A stretch of 52,130 nt of DNA from ANME-2 cluster archaeon (GCA_014237145.1 JAAXOC010000008.1:1-52130), one strand, 5' to 3'; shown: positions 8,750 to 18,411, numbered from the stretch's first letter. Program-made: numbers and translations. The notes: generated from the letters alone by a model not told the origin.

Positions 8750-11700
8750 TTATTTCTTTTTGCGCAATAACTGCACTGCTAGCAACAAGACCGACAAGCC
8801 TGCAAATAGACCAAATCCAGGTATCCCTTTCTTATCAGTTGGTGTCGGGACAGGGGTTTTATCTACTGTTACTGTAGGCTCTGCAATAATACCTGTTCCG
8901 TCTGGTTCTCCTTCTTCCTCTTTACCTGTTACAGCAAATGGTGAAAATCCTGGTGTTTCAGCTTCAAATTGCAAGCTATTGGCATCCTCGGCAATCTTTC
9001 TGGTCACCAGCTTATGCCATGTATCATCGCTGTAACGATAAAGAGCTATTGAAGGCCCATCGATATTGTTTTCAGTGATCCATGATTTATCTACAGTGAA
9101 AACAACAGTGGTATCGGCTATATTCCTATTTGTTGCCCATCCAGCGTTTCCAACCCACACGTTCAGGTTTTTATATACTTTATTTGGTGGCGGTGTGCTC
9201 ACAAGCGTAGAGGTATTATTCAATATTTCAACTTTGGCGGCCACCGTACCAGCGCTTTTCAGGGCTGTGAAATTGATATGCCTGACTATGTTATCCTCCA
9301 GATCGAAAATAAATGAGACGTCTGAGTTCTTGAATATGCTCTGCCTGTCGGTTTCTGATAGGAGAATGTTATAATAGTTTTCTCCAGAGGTGCCGCCGCC
9401 TCCGCCACTGCTACCGCCGCCGCCGTCATTATCTTTATATTCAGTGGGTTCAGGTACTGGAAGTGCTGCTAAAGCAAACATACTGAGATGATTTACCTTT
9501 GCCCATACATAACCAGGAACATCTCCTGTAATTTTCACTTGACCGTTGTTAATAACCATATCAGAATTGTCTTCTTTTGTTAACTTTGTCCAGTTAGTAC
9601 CATTATACCAGTAAATGTACAAGTTATTCTCATCCAATTCTCCAGTTTCTATAGTGCCGTCGCCATCAAGGTCCAGGTCGCCTATTGTATAATATAGGTT
9701 TATCGTAACACTTTGAACTTCAGATTTATTAGTAACGTCAAGACCGGTCACGTTTATTTCAACGATTCTTCCTACTGCCATCTCATCAGATACAATAAAA
9801 ACTGAATTGTTAAGTTCATTTATCTCGGTCTCATTTGTTATGGCTGTTACTGTAAAAGTCAGATTGGATTTAGTAACATTTGAAACGAATTCTATTAAGG
9901 TATCTGTTTCATTTTTAGCGTCAATTATTACTGGTTTACTTTGGTTAACATCCGTCTCATTAAATAGTGTATTGTTCCAGACAAATACTGTTACATTTGT
10001 ACTGTTCGAGTTTCCTGTCTTGTCAACTGCAACAAGTTCTAATGTGTTATTCTGATAAGGCGCAAATTCTACACGCTTACTAAACTCACCACCTCTGATG
10101 TTTAGATCATAAGAGCTTACATTTTCACCTGCTTCATTTATTACAGTCAATTGGGCAGAATATAGGTTATCATCATTGACTTCTCCTCGAACTATGTTCT
10201 CAAAGAATTTTAAGTCTGATTCATTTCCAGGCTCGGTAATGTTAACTTCAGGTTGAATGCTATCGATTGTAAGATTAACTGTGGTTGTATTAGAGTTGGA
10301 TGCGTTATCTATAACAGTTAGTCTAATCATGTAGTCACCGTCTTCCAGATCGGTTGTATTCCATGTAGCAAGTATTCCACCAGATACAGATTCGGTCGAG
10401 TTTCGTATCTCTGTCCAATCAACTGTAGTATTCTTCCATTCTACTGAATAACTCTTGAAATTCGTATCATTTGCCGTTCCAATGATATTTATGATTCCTT
10501 TAATGCATGCTCCATCATCTGGTTCTGTTATCGTAGCTATAGGTGGTGTGTTATCGGAAACTTCCGATGTGAAATTCCAGGTATGCTCGGTTTCCATATT
10601 ATTCTCTGCCAGGTCCTTGGCATCTGTACCAATAGTAACTGTATATTTTGTGTTAGATGCAAGGTAAGAATCCGGAGTATAGGTCATCGTATCGCCAGAC
10701 CAGCTTAACGTTCCTGCAACCGAAGGATTAATGGAGAACGCATCTTCTACCGATGTCGTATTCATCGACTCGTTGAACGTAACTGTTATCACGGTCGTTA
10801 CTGGAACGGCTGTTCCGGTTGGAGTGTTATCGGTTACGGTTGGTGCTGTGATGTCTGATTCTGCTGCTGTTGTAAAGTCCCAGATGTAAGCTGTTGCCAG
10901 AGGATTGCCAGACAGATCTTCTGCTCCTGTTCCGATGGTAACCTCATGCATTGTATAGTATGCAAGGTCGGCGGTTGAGGTGAAGGTCATCGTATCGCCA
11001 GACCAGCTTAACGTTCCTGCAACCGAAGGATCAATGGAGAACGCATCTTCTACGGATGTCGTATTCATCGACTCGTTGAACGTAACTGTTATCACGGTCG
11101 TTACTGGCACGGCTGTTCCGGTTGGAGTATTATCAGTTACGGTTGGTGCTGTGATATCTGATTCTGCTGCTGTTGTAAAGTCCCAGATGTAAGCTGTTGC
11201 AAGAGGATTGCCAGACAGATCTTCTGCTCCTGTTCCGATGGTAACCCCGTATGTTGTGTCAGATGTTAGATCAGAATCCGGAGTATAGGTCATGTTGTTA
11301 TCATTCCAGGCAAAGCTCCCCGTAGTTTCAGGAGATGTATTGAATGCTGACTCGGCAGATGTTTGATTCATTGCCTCGCTGAAAGTCACATTTATTTGCG
11401 TGGTTACGGGAACATTAGTTCCTGTGGGTTCATTATCGGTAACTGTTGGAGGTTCGTTATCCCCTCCATCCTCAGGAATAATAGGGGAAGTAGAATTGAA
11501 GAAATAATCAATTAAACCAGTGAAGGCCGGTGAATAGCTGCTATCTGGGTAACCCTGGTTCCCCACGAAAGGCCCTACCGAAGTTACTGTTAATGCATGG
11601 TTGAAGTTTGTAACTTCTATCCAGCTTGTACCATCGAATGAATAGGATTGTGTCCACTGATCTCCCTGTCGTTTTACTCTAAGATATAATGGATTATCGG

Positions 11701-14068
11701 CAGGGGAAATTATAACATCACTCTCTTGAGTGGGAGTTCCACCTGTAAAACTTCCAGCAAATACCTTTGTATTTGTCGCATCCCTGTAAAAATCAAAACG
11801 CAAGTAGTTGGAATCATCCTGTTGAACAATAACTCCCTGCATTTGGTATTGAGAGGTCAGTTGAGATTCAAACTTGACTTCAATGTCAAAATCTGTATTC
11901 TTTGCAGCCTGCATAATGCGGGGTGCATAGTTACCACTTGCCCATACATCATGGGATATTCCTGCAGGAACCGTAATGTTTAACCATGCATCAGAGGTAC
12001 CGGTACCTACCATTTCAAATATCGCGTCATTTTTTGGATCAAATTCTGTCCATAATGTTGTATTCAAAGTTGAAGCATTGAAATCATCTGAGATTATAGG
12101 TGAGTCATCTAAAGTAGTAAAGTTCAGGTCCGATGTACTTACGGAATTACCTACTTCGTCTTCAGAGGTAATCTGATAATGATAATTGGTCCCAAGTGTC
12201 AGATCCGGCAGAGTAATTTCATGAGAAGTTACCAGTGTTGTGTCATTTATACTTCCATTCTCATATCCTGTACTCAGACCGTATGAAACGTTGCTCGTCG
12301 CTAGCTCATTAGTGTCCCATCTGATAGTGGCAGAAGATGCATCTACTATAGTCTCAACATTGAAAATTGCTAAAGGATCGTCAAACGGATCAGGTCTAAT
12401 TGTGACATTTCCAAAGCTTGCATCAACATAATAGGAAGCAAGCATGATAGACCCATGTTTTAATTCTCCCGGAACACCATAACCGCTGATTGTCCATTCT
12501 GAGGGCTCATCTTCAACCTGTTCCCACACTTTGAGGGAATAGAGCGTGTTAGTATCAATCGTTTCTGCCCTCATCTTGAACATATAGGGAACACCCACTT
12601 CCAGGTGCTTTGCACTCTCATCATTTGCAATTAGCTGCATGTTATTCCCTATAATTTGCAGCCTGTAGTCGTTCAGTTGGGGAACCCATATGTATACTCC
12701 GAGCGCCCCGAGCGGCCACCATTCGCTACTTGGCTGTTCGCCACCCTCGTTATAGTACCCCTGCCACCTCATAATAATACCAACATTTGGACCATGTATC
12801 ACAGAAGAATCCATGGGGGTATTGATGGTGATCGGCACAGTCACTTCATAATCGTCCCATGTATTATCCCCCATTGCAACTGCACGATCATACCCAATTA
12901 TGGAGGGACGGATACTGTTTGTCTCTTTGATCCACATGCCATCAACGACCTGGACAGGATCCTGTATGTTAGTCACACTGTTCCAGTTGATGGAGTAGGT
13001 TTCCGGCCAGATATTGTTGCAGGAGTAATGAACAATCACTTCTTCATTAGTGGTGTTTCCGGCGTAATTTGTCGCTCTGATCACAACCGAATTATTACTG
13101 TCACATGTCAGGTCAGTGACGTTGATCTCGACGTTGAAATCGCCATTGGACTGAAGTCGGAGACCATCAGGTCCTATGGAGAGGGGCTGATCGCTACCTC
13201 CATTCAAGGAATAGTTCAAAGAGGCAATACCTGAAGAGTCATGTACATTGCCCAGGATATTTGCATACCGCTGGGGGACACCAATGTCTCCGAACCTTTG
13301 GTAATTTCCGTACCAGAGGTCAATCTGGGGAGGAGATGTGTCTTCATCTTCAGGGACTATAGGAAAGGAAGTATTAAAGTAATCAATTAAACCCGTGAAG
13401 GCGGGTGAACTGTTCTCTGGGACGCCATGGTTCCCCACAAAAGGCCCTAACGAAGTTACTGTTATTGCATGGTTGAAGGTAGCAGCTTCAATCCAGCTTG
13501 TGCCATCGTAGGAATAAGATTGCGTCCACTGATCTCCCTGTCGATTTACTTTAAGATATAAGGGATTGCCTGGGGAAATGATAACATTACTCCTCCCAGT
13601 GGGAGTTCCACTAATAAAACTTGCAGCAAATGCCTTTGTATTTGTCGCATCCCTTAAAAAATCAAAACGTATGTAGTTGGAATCATCCTGTTGAACAATA
13701 ACTCCCTGCATTTGGTATTCTGAGGTCGGTTGAGACTCAAACTTGACTTCAATCTCAAAGTCCGTATCGCTGACATATTGCATGATGCGGGGTGCATTGT
13801 TACCACTTGCCCATACATCATGAGATGTACCTGCAGGGACAGTAATTGATGCCTGAGTACCTGTCATGATAAGTGTTGCATCTTCAAGAGGATCAATGAA
13901 GGTCCAGATAGATCCGTTAAGTGTAGATGAATTAAAATCATCAGATATAACAGCCTGACCTGTTAGTTCGTCTGAAGCACTAACTATAGCGCTAAAGCCA
14001 ACAAACATAATATAAACACATAATATTACAAATAAAATATGAGTATTAATAGCTTGGTTTTTTTTCAT
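8750..14068 (-). CDS. Giant PGF-CTERM surface protein with repeated LamG-like and Big_5 domains
   Basis: A secreted protein of 1772 residues. It has an N-terminal signal (KK plus hydrophobic segment to about residue 30) and two LamG/DUF1349-like jelly-roll modules (about 40-240 and 655-865), each containing MQGVIVQQDDSNY and DQWTQSYS. Between them lie an Ig-like region and a fibronectin-like region (NVSYGLSTGYENGS). Three Big_5/SbsA-type Ig repeats follow (about 870-1175, PTVTDNTPTGTAVPVTT), then two more Ig-like domains, a Gly/Ser linker, a PGF-pre-PGF domain (about 1560-1720), a Thr/Pro stretch and a PGF-CTERM tail (IPGFGLFAGLSVLLL then RKKK). The tail is an archaeosortase signal that lipid-anchors proteins at the cell surface. 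ATG 14068 follows AAAAGGTG by 6 bases; the GTG at 14077 is part of that SD. Probable role: adhesion or carbohydrate binding at the cell surface. Confidence 0.88.
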   Translation of the reverse strand: MKKNQAINTHILFVILCVYIMFVGFSAIVSASDELTGQAVISDDFNSSTLNGSIWTFIDPLEDATLIMTGTQASITVPAGTSHDVWASGNNAPRIMQYVSDTDFEIEVKFESQPTSEYQMQGVIVQQDDSNYIRFDFLRDATNTKAFAASFISGTPTGRSNVIISPGNPLYLKVNRQGDQWTQSYSYDGTSWIEAATFNHAITVTSLGPFVGNHGVPENSSPAFTGLIDYFNTSFPIVPEDEDTSPPQIDLWYGNYQRFGDIGVPQRYANILGNVHDSSGIASLNYSLNGGSDQPLSIGPDGLRLQSNGDFNVEINVTDLTCDSNNSVVIRATNYAGNTTNEEVIVHYSCNNIWPETYSINWNSVTNIQDPVQVVDGMWIKETNSIRPSIIGYDRAVAMGDNTWDDYEVTVPITINTPMDSSVIHGPNVGIIMRWQGYYNEGGEQPSSEWWPLGALGVYIWVPQLNDYRLQIIGNNMQLIANDESAKHLEVGVPYMFKMRAETIDTNTLYSLKVWEQVEDEPSEWTISGYGVPGELKHGSIMLASYYVDASFGNVTIRPDPFDDPLAIFNVETIVDASSATIRWDTNELATSNVSYGLSTGYENGSINDTTLVTSHEITLPDLTLGTNYHYQITSEDEVGNSVSTSDLNFTTLDDSPIISDDFNASTLNTTLWTEFDPKNDAIFEMVGTGTSDAWLNITVPAGISHDVWASGNYAPRIMQAAKNTDFDIEVKFESQLTSQYQMQGVIVQQDDSNYLRFDFYRDATNTKVFAGSFTGGTPTQESDVIISPADNPLYLRVKRQGDQWTQSYSFDGTSWIEVTNFNHALTVTSVGPFVGNQGYPDSSYSPAFTGLIDYFFNSTSPIIPEDGGDNEPPTVTDNEPTGTNVPVTTQINVTFSEAMNQTSAESAFNTSPETTGSFAWNDNNMTYTPDSDLTSDTTYGVTIGTGAEDLSGNPLATAYIWDFTTAAESDITAPTVTDNTPTGTAVPVTTVITVTFNESMNTTSVEDAFSIDPSVAGTLSWSGDTMTFTSTADLAYYTMHEVTIGTGAEDLSGNPLATAYIWDFTTAAESDITAPTVTDNTPTGTAVPVTTVITVTFNESMNTTSVEDAFSINPSVAGTLSWSGDTMTYTPDSYLASNTKYTVTIGTDAKDLAENNMETEHTWNFTSEVSDNTPPIATITEPDDGACIKGIINIIGTANDTNFKSYSVEWKNTTVDWTEIRNSTESVSGGILATWNTTDLEDGDYMIRLTVIDNASNSNTTTVNLTIDSIQPEVNITEPGNESDLKFFENIVRGEVNDDNLYSAQLTVINEAGENVSSYDLNIRGGEFSKRVEFAPYQNNTLELVAVDKTGNSNSTNVTVFVWNNTLFNETDVNQSKPVIIDAKNETDTLIEFVSNVTKSNLTFTVTAITNETEINELNNSVFIVSDEMAVGRIVEINVTGLDVTNKSEVQSVTINLYYTIGDLDLDGDGTIETGELDENNLYIYWYNGTNWTKLTKEDNSDMVINNGQVKITGDVPGYVWAKVNHLSMFALAALPVPEPTEYKDNDGGGGSSGGGGGTSGENYYNILLSETDRQSIFKNSDVSFIFDLEDNIVRHINFTALKSAGTVAAKVEILNNTSTLVSTPPPNKVYKNLNVWVGNAGWATNRNIADTTVVFTVDKSWITENNIDGPSIALYRYSDDTWHKLVTRKIAEDANSLQFEAETPGFSPFAVTGKEEEGEPDGTGIIAEPTVTVDKTPVPTPTDKKGIPGFGLFAGLSVLLLAVQLLRKKK
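10681..11246 (-). repeat. Two near-identical 262-bp tandem copies encoding Big_5 domains
   Basis: Bases 10681-10943 and 10984-11246 are almost identical, differing at only about ten positions, with a period of 303 bp (101 codons). They encode the second and third Big_5 modules of the surface protein. Identity at DNA level points to recent duplication or gene conversion. The first Big_5 module (about 11250-11460) is clearly more diverged. Confidence 0.8.
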
Positions 14069-14233
14069 AAATAACACCTTTTCAAAATAGAATCATATTT
14101 ATATCTTCAAATTTCTCAGATCTAACTTGCCGATATAATCCATATATCCGAAAGTCATGCATCGCTTTAAATTTCATCATAATTTTTCAAACCCTTTTGT
14201 AACAGACCATCTCACATTCTGATATTTTTCACT

Positions 14234-14338
14234 TTAATCCATACAACCCAGCGTACAGAACATCGGTTCTGTAACATGTTCCTCAAGAATGAGTATTTCC
14301 TTGTGACAATAATCACATTCAACTCTTTTAAATATCAT
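14234..14338 (-). CDS. Tiny four-cysteine (zinc-ribbon or TRASH-like) protein
   Basis: An ORF of 34 codons begins MIFKRVECDYCHKEIL and ends MFCTLGCMD. The CX2C and FCX3C pairs, separated by about 21 residues, are what a small treble-clef or TRASH-like metal-binding domain needs. An AAGGATGG sequence lies 5-12 bases before the ATG. It lies upstream of the giant surface-protein gene on the same strand, with about 165 bases between. The ORF is short and I cannot name a family, so it is a candidate only; a metal-sensing or chaperone role would be guesswork. Confidence 0.4.
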   Translation of the reverse strand: MIFKRVECDYCHKEILILEEHVTEPMFCTLGCMD

Positions 14339-14492
14339 CTCTTTTCCATCCTTATTTAATTAGTTATAAGTACTTAAATATTTCCATAAATATTGAAAAA
14401 TAGTATTATAGTAATGCTTATCATAATAATATCATACTAAATCGCATCTATTTTTTGTAACTTTTACCTGCTATGACTGCATTATATCGTAT

Positions 14493-15133
14493 ATGAGAAA
14501 AGGTGAATTATTTCAACGAGTTGACATTTCAGACACATAGTATGAACAACTTAAAGTTGCTGAGCCTAAAACCAAGTCTGTTAAAGTGCTGAAGCGCATT
14601 CAAGCATTTAAACTCATGTATCTTGGTTGGAAATATTCAGATATTGCTGAATTCTTGTCGGTTACGAATAATACCATCACCAATTGGATCAATTACTACA
14701 AGGAAGGTGGAATCGACTCTTTACTCGTGCTCAATTATATTGGCGGGCAAGCAAAATTAAGTGAAGAGCAATTATCTGAGCTTAAAATCAAAGCCGATAA
14801 AGGTGTATTTGCTATTGCAAAAGACGTACAGCACTACATTAAGCAGAACTTTGGTATTGAGTACAATTTGAGTCATGTGCAGCTCTTGTGTAAAAAAAAC
14901 TTCAATTATCCTTTAAGAAAACAGGATTGTTTCCGGGCAAGGCTCTAACCGAAACTATACAAAAAGATTTTATCCAACAGATAGAATACTATCCCCAACA
15001 AAAAGGAACGGTTCTGCTCTTTTTTGATCCTTGTCACCTTCTCCACAATGTAGTAAATGCAAGAATGTGGCAGCCACGAGGTAAAAAAAGTACGATCACA
15101 ATAAAATCAAATACAGGTGTGGGATTGCGATGA
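14493..15133 (+). pseudogene. IS630-family transposase, broken three ways
   Basis: The frame from ATG 14493 has an in-frame TAG at about 14538, then continues as a helix-turn-helix region (YLGWKYSDIAEFLSVTNNTI and NWINYYKEGG) typical of IS630 transposases. Near 14925-14940 it shifts frame; the next frame reads PGKALTETIQKDFIQQIEYY and VLLFFDPCHLLHNVVNA, the start of the DDE domain, where FFDPCH carries the second catalytic Asp. The gene then stops at 15133, about two thirds through. A stop, a frameshift and a 3' truncation make it a dead remnant. No terminal repeats were found. Confidence 0.8.
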
Positions 15134-15311
15134 TGTGAATTTCCTTATGAAACTCTGTGGTAACTTTCCTATCTTAGTTTGAAATGAGTGTTCCATGAAG
15201 GTATTACAAGAACTGGAATAAAAATAACCAGAATGTCCCAGAATACTTTCACCTCGCTCTATCCTCACATTATTACCCCCATACGACCTAACATCCACAT
15301 AACTCAACAAA

Positions 15312-15956
15312 ATGCGAGGCTACCGTATGAACAATCCATCCTCTCAAGCCTGTGGCCTTGACCTTGAAAGCTTCAAACCCTCCACCATAACCCTTGTAGA
15401 AGGCCCCTCGAAGTTCGTACCCGACCTGCTCCTGTACCTGTGCGCCCATACTGCGGACCGACACCAGCAGGACGCAGTCATCGTGGACGGAGGCAACAGC
15501 TTCAACCCCTACACCTTGCGGAGCATATCAAAGGTGCTGCAGGCAGACATAAAGACCGTAATGACAAAGACCCACGTAGCCCGCGCTTTCACCGAATACC
15601 AGATGAACGACCTGCTCACACAGCAGCTGCCGCCCGTTATCCAAAAATGGCAGCCAGGGCTTCTGGCAGTGGCATACCTGCCCCACCTCTTCGGCAGCCC
15701 CCATTCCCGCAGACTGCTGGAGCAGGCAGTAAAGCAACTGAAGGACTACACCCGTACCCACAGCCTGACCACCATCATAACCAGCTATGGAGGGACCTGG
15801 TGGGGTGCCAGGCTGGTGGAAGAGTGTGCCGGCAGGGTCATCAGGGTAGTACAGCGCCGCAAACTGCTCAGGATAATGGACGAAAATAACGTACTGGAAT
15901 TTATGCCCATACCGCCGGGCCAGATGCAACTCAGCGCATACACGGCGGTGGTGTAA
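15312..15956 (+). CDS. RecA/RadA-fold protein lacking Walker A (PolB2-associated)
   Basis: The sequence follows the RadA/RadB/KaiC core: ITLVEGPSKFVPDLLLYLC (about 26-44) lies where the P-loop should be, but the GKT/S is missing. Then come DAVIVDGGNSFNPYTLRSIS, like the strand after Walker A in RadA proteins, and LLAVAYLPHLF in the Walker B place, with no clear acidic pair. So it keeps the fold but probably cannot hydrolyse ATP. It is followed immediately by a small helical protein and a PolB2-like polymerase (stop TAA touches the next ATG), so it is likely an accessory or recruitment subunit. Start ATG 15312 or 15327, the latter with GAGG 7 bases upstream. GC content is far above that of the flanking transposon DNA. 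Confidence 0.65.
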   Translation: MRGYRMNNPSSQACGLDLESFKPSTITLVEGPSKFVPDLLLYLCAHTADRHQQDAVIVDGGNSFNPYTLRSISKVLQADIKTVMTKTHVARAFTEYQMNDLLTQQLPPVIQKWQPGLLAVAYLPHLFGSPHSRRLLEQAVKQLKDYTRTHSLTTIITSYGGTWWGARLVEECAGRVIRVVQRRKLLRIMDENNVLEFMPIPPGQMQLSAYTAVV

Positions 15957-16211
15957 ATGGGCAGGACCGTGCCCAGTTTCAGGATGCTGCTTGACAGTAT
16001 CACCATGGAGCTTGGCGATTTCAGGAGGGCACTGCGCCGGCGCGACCAGCAGGTCTTTGATCGTATCATGGACATGGCACGGGAACATGCCTCAGCATCC
16101 ACAGTGGCGGCATCCATTGACCCCATGGATACTATAGTACTGTCCATCCTCATCGAACAGCAAAAACAAATAGACGACCTGGAGGAGGAAAAACATGCCC
16201 CATCTCCTTGA
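15957..16211 (+). CDS. Small helical PolB2-operon protein (DUF8156-like)
   Basis: The 84-residue protein is almost all helix: VPSFRMLLDSITMELGDFRR, then ALRRRDQQVFDRIMDMAREH, and a C-terminal amphipathic segment ending in acidic coiled coil (QQKQIDDLEEEK). The MGRTVPSFR start and RRALRR-D---FD-M-DMAR pattern match a small archaeal family I recall as DUF8156; its function is not known to me. It begins directly at the stop of the RecA-like gene, with GGTGGTG just upstream, and overlaps the polymerase gene by 17 bases. This suggests coupled translation and a role in the polymerase complex. Confidence 0.65.
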   Translation: MGRTVPSFRMLLDSITMELGDFRRALRRRDQQVFDRIMDMAREHASASTVAASIDPMDTIVLSILIEQQKQIDDLEEEKHAPSP

Positions 16212-18345
16212 TATCGAGTACAGGGACGGTCACATAATCCTCTGGGTCAAACAAGGCAACAAATGCACACCCCACAGGGTGAGATACCTACCCCGCATAT
16301 ACCTGGAATGTCCCGTCCACAACAGGCATCTTATATCCACCCTGCCCCAGGTGCGGCATGTCAGGGTCGAACAGAAAATAACATCCCTGGGTCAGGAGCC
16401 ACAAGATGTGCTTGCCATATCCCTGGATGACTGGAGCGGGGTATTCAACCTTGCAGATATGCTGGAGAAACGGGGCTGGAGGGCATACAACGTGGACCTG
16501 CCCCCAACCAGGCAGTACCTACTTGAGAAGGGGCTGTTCCCCATGGCTCGGCTGGATTCACAAATGCACCTCAATGACGACCAGCAGACTACCGACTACT
16601 CTATTCCCGAACTAACCACATTAGAACTGGACATCACACCGCAATCAGGCCGCAACCCCTGCTTTAGCGATTCCCTGCGTGATATCCGGCTGGGTGACCA
16701 CACCCTCGAAGGTATGCCAGAAGCCGATATGATCGAAAGCCTGTCCTCCCTGGTCAAAGAAATGAACCCTGAGGTGATACTGACACATGGCGGCGACAGT
16801 TTCCAGCTTCCATACCTGTACCACAGGGCAGCAAAAACAGGGGCATCACTTCAACTGGGCCGGGAGCGGGACGAGCCGCCCGCACAGAACAAGGGCCGGT
16901 CGTATTTCAGCTACGGCCGCATCATCTACAAACCAGGCGGTTACCCACTAAAAGGCAGGCTGCACATCGATGAGCAGACATTCATCTTCCGTGAAGGCGG
17001 GATGCGGGGCCTCATCGACCTGGGCAGGATAACGGGCATACCCCCGCAACAGTTATCCAGGCTCAGTCCTGGCAGTGCGGTCACGGCCCTGCAGGTGAAC
17101 CAGGCACTAAAGGACGGTGTACTGGTTCCATGGCGGCGTAACCTATCCGAGAATTTCAAGACCGCAGAAGAACTGCTGCGCTCGGACCGGGGTGCTTTGA
17201 TACTGGAACCCAGGGTAGGTATATATGAAAATGCAGCCGAAGTGGACTTCACCAGCCTGTTCCCCCACATTATGGTCACAAAGAACATCTCCCCAGAAAC
17301 CGTGTTGTGCAAGTGCTGCCCGGATTCGCCCGAGAGGGTGCCCTTTATCGGATATAACATCTGCCAGAAGCGGGTGGGGCTCATACCAAGGGTCATCGGG
17401 CCACTGATCAAGCGGCGTCTGGCCTATAAGAAAATGGCAGATGGCGGCAGCGAGGAGCACAGGATGATGCAGAATGTGCTTAAATGGCTGCTTGTCACCA
17501 GCTTTGGCTACATGGGGTTCAACAAGGCAAGGTTCGGGCGGATAGAGTGCCACGAATCCATCACTGCCTACGCCAGGGAGATACTGCTCCAAACCATGGA
17601 GATTGCCCAGGGTATGGGATTTGATATACTACATGGTATTGTGGACAGCCTGTGGGTCAGGGGCAGCGGTGACCCAGGGGAACTATGCGACCTTGTGAGT
17701 GAGACCGTGGGAATCCCACTGGAACTCAAAGGGCACTACCACTGGATAGTGTTTCCATCTAACCGCCACAACCGGGCCGGGGCCATGAACCGGTACTTCG
17801 GCCTGATGACAGATGGAAAAATGAAGGTGAGGGGAATCGAATTGCGGCGCAGGGATACACCCAGATACATCAAGCAGCTGCAGCATGATATGTTAGATCA
17901 GATGAAATGTGCCCGCACCGTGGACGAATTATACAGTAACCTCCCCTGCGTGCTGGATGTGGTGCGCCGCTATGCCGGTGAGGTATTAAACGGCAGGGCC
18001 GACTGCGAAGATCTGGTATTCACCACCCACACCAGGCACAAGCTTGGAAATTACAGGCAGAAAGGGAGCCAGGCTGCAGCTTTGTACCAGTTAAGGGAAG
18101 AAGGTGTGGAGGTGCAGCCCGGGCAGGCTGTGCAGTACATACACACCAACCACAGGTCAAGGTATTTCCACAACAGGGTGAAGGTGGCCGAACTGATAGA
18201 GCCTGACACGGTGTATGACAAAAAGAAGTATTATGACATCACGCTACGGGCAGCTGAGAGCCTGCTGCGGCCTTTTGGATATGACAGGGATGTGCTGGAT
18301 GATGTGGTGATGGGAAGTGAGCAGATGAGGATTGAAGGGTTTTGA
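16195..18345 (+). CDS. polB2: B-family DNA polymerase, PolB2-like, exonuclease probably inactive
   Basis: The 716-residue protein has the PolB core. Motif A is EVDFTSLFPHI (about 348-358). Motif B is NVLKWLLVTSFGYMGF (about 425-440). Motif C is HGIVDSLWV (about 480-488), where the catalytic Asp of DTDS is kept but the first Asp is replaced. The KxRG motif appears as MKVRGIELRRRD. In the N-terminal exonuclease fold, Exo I reads LELDIT rather than DIE, and Exo II reads GGDSFQLPYL, with Gln where the catalytic Asp should be. Proofreading is therefore probably lost. Related crenarchaeal PolB2/Dpo2 enzymes are implicated in error-prone damage tolerance, which would fit the adjacent uvr genes. GGAGGAGG lies 6 bases before ATG. 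It is the last gene of the operon and converges with uvrB. Confidence 0.85.
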   Translation: MPHLLDIEYRDGHIILWVKQGNKCTPHRVRYLPRIYLECPVHNRHLISTLPQVRHVRVEQKITSLGQEPQDVLAISLDDWSGVFNLADMLEKRGWRAYNVDLPPTRQYLLEKGLFPMARLDSQMHLNDDQQTTDYSIPELTTLELDITPQSGRNPCFSDSLRDIRLGDHTLEGMPEADMIESLSSLVKEMNPEVILTHGGDSFQLPYLYHRAAKTGASLQLGRERDEPPAQNKGRSYFSYGRIIYKPGGYPLKGRLHIDEQTFIFREGGMRGLIDLGRITGIPPQQLSRLSPGSAVTALQVNQALKDGVLVPWRRNLSENFKTAEELLRSDRGALILEPRVGIYENAAEVDFTSLFPHIMVTKNISPETVLCKCCPDSPERVPFIGYNICQKRVGLIPRVIGPLIKRRLAYKKMADGGSEEHRMMQNVLKWLLVTSFGYMGFNKARFGRIECHESITAYAREILLQTMEIAQGMGFDILHGIVDSLWVRGSGDPGELCDLVSETVGIPLELKGHYHWIVFPSNRHNRAGAMNRYFGLMTDGKMKVRGIELRRRDTPRYIKQLQHDMLDQMKCARTVDELYSNLPCVLDVVRRYAGEVLNGRADCEDLVFTTHTRHKLGNYRQKGSQAAALYQLREEGVEVQPGQAVQYIHTNHRSRYFHNRVKVAELIEPDTVYDKKKYYDITLRAAESLLRPFGYDRDVLDDVVMGSEQMRIEGF

Positions 18346-18411
18346 GGATAGGGCAATTACAGTGTCAACGGCAGTCAGGAATTCCCCATTTATCCTTTTT
18401 ATTCATTTAGC

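Noticed and set aside
12656-13234. Long open frame (192 codons) on the plus strand
   Set aside because: It lies fully inside the giant surface-protein gene on the other strand, has no SD, and its His/Pro-rich product has no family pattern.
15440-16153. Several open frames of 120-186 codons on both strands
   Set aside because: They overlap the GC-rich RecA-like and small helical protein genes, where high GC keeps other frames open. None shows a plausible domain.
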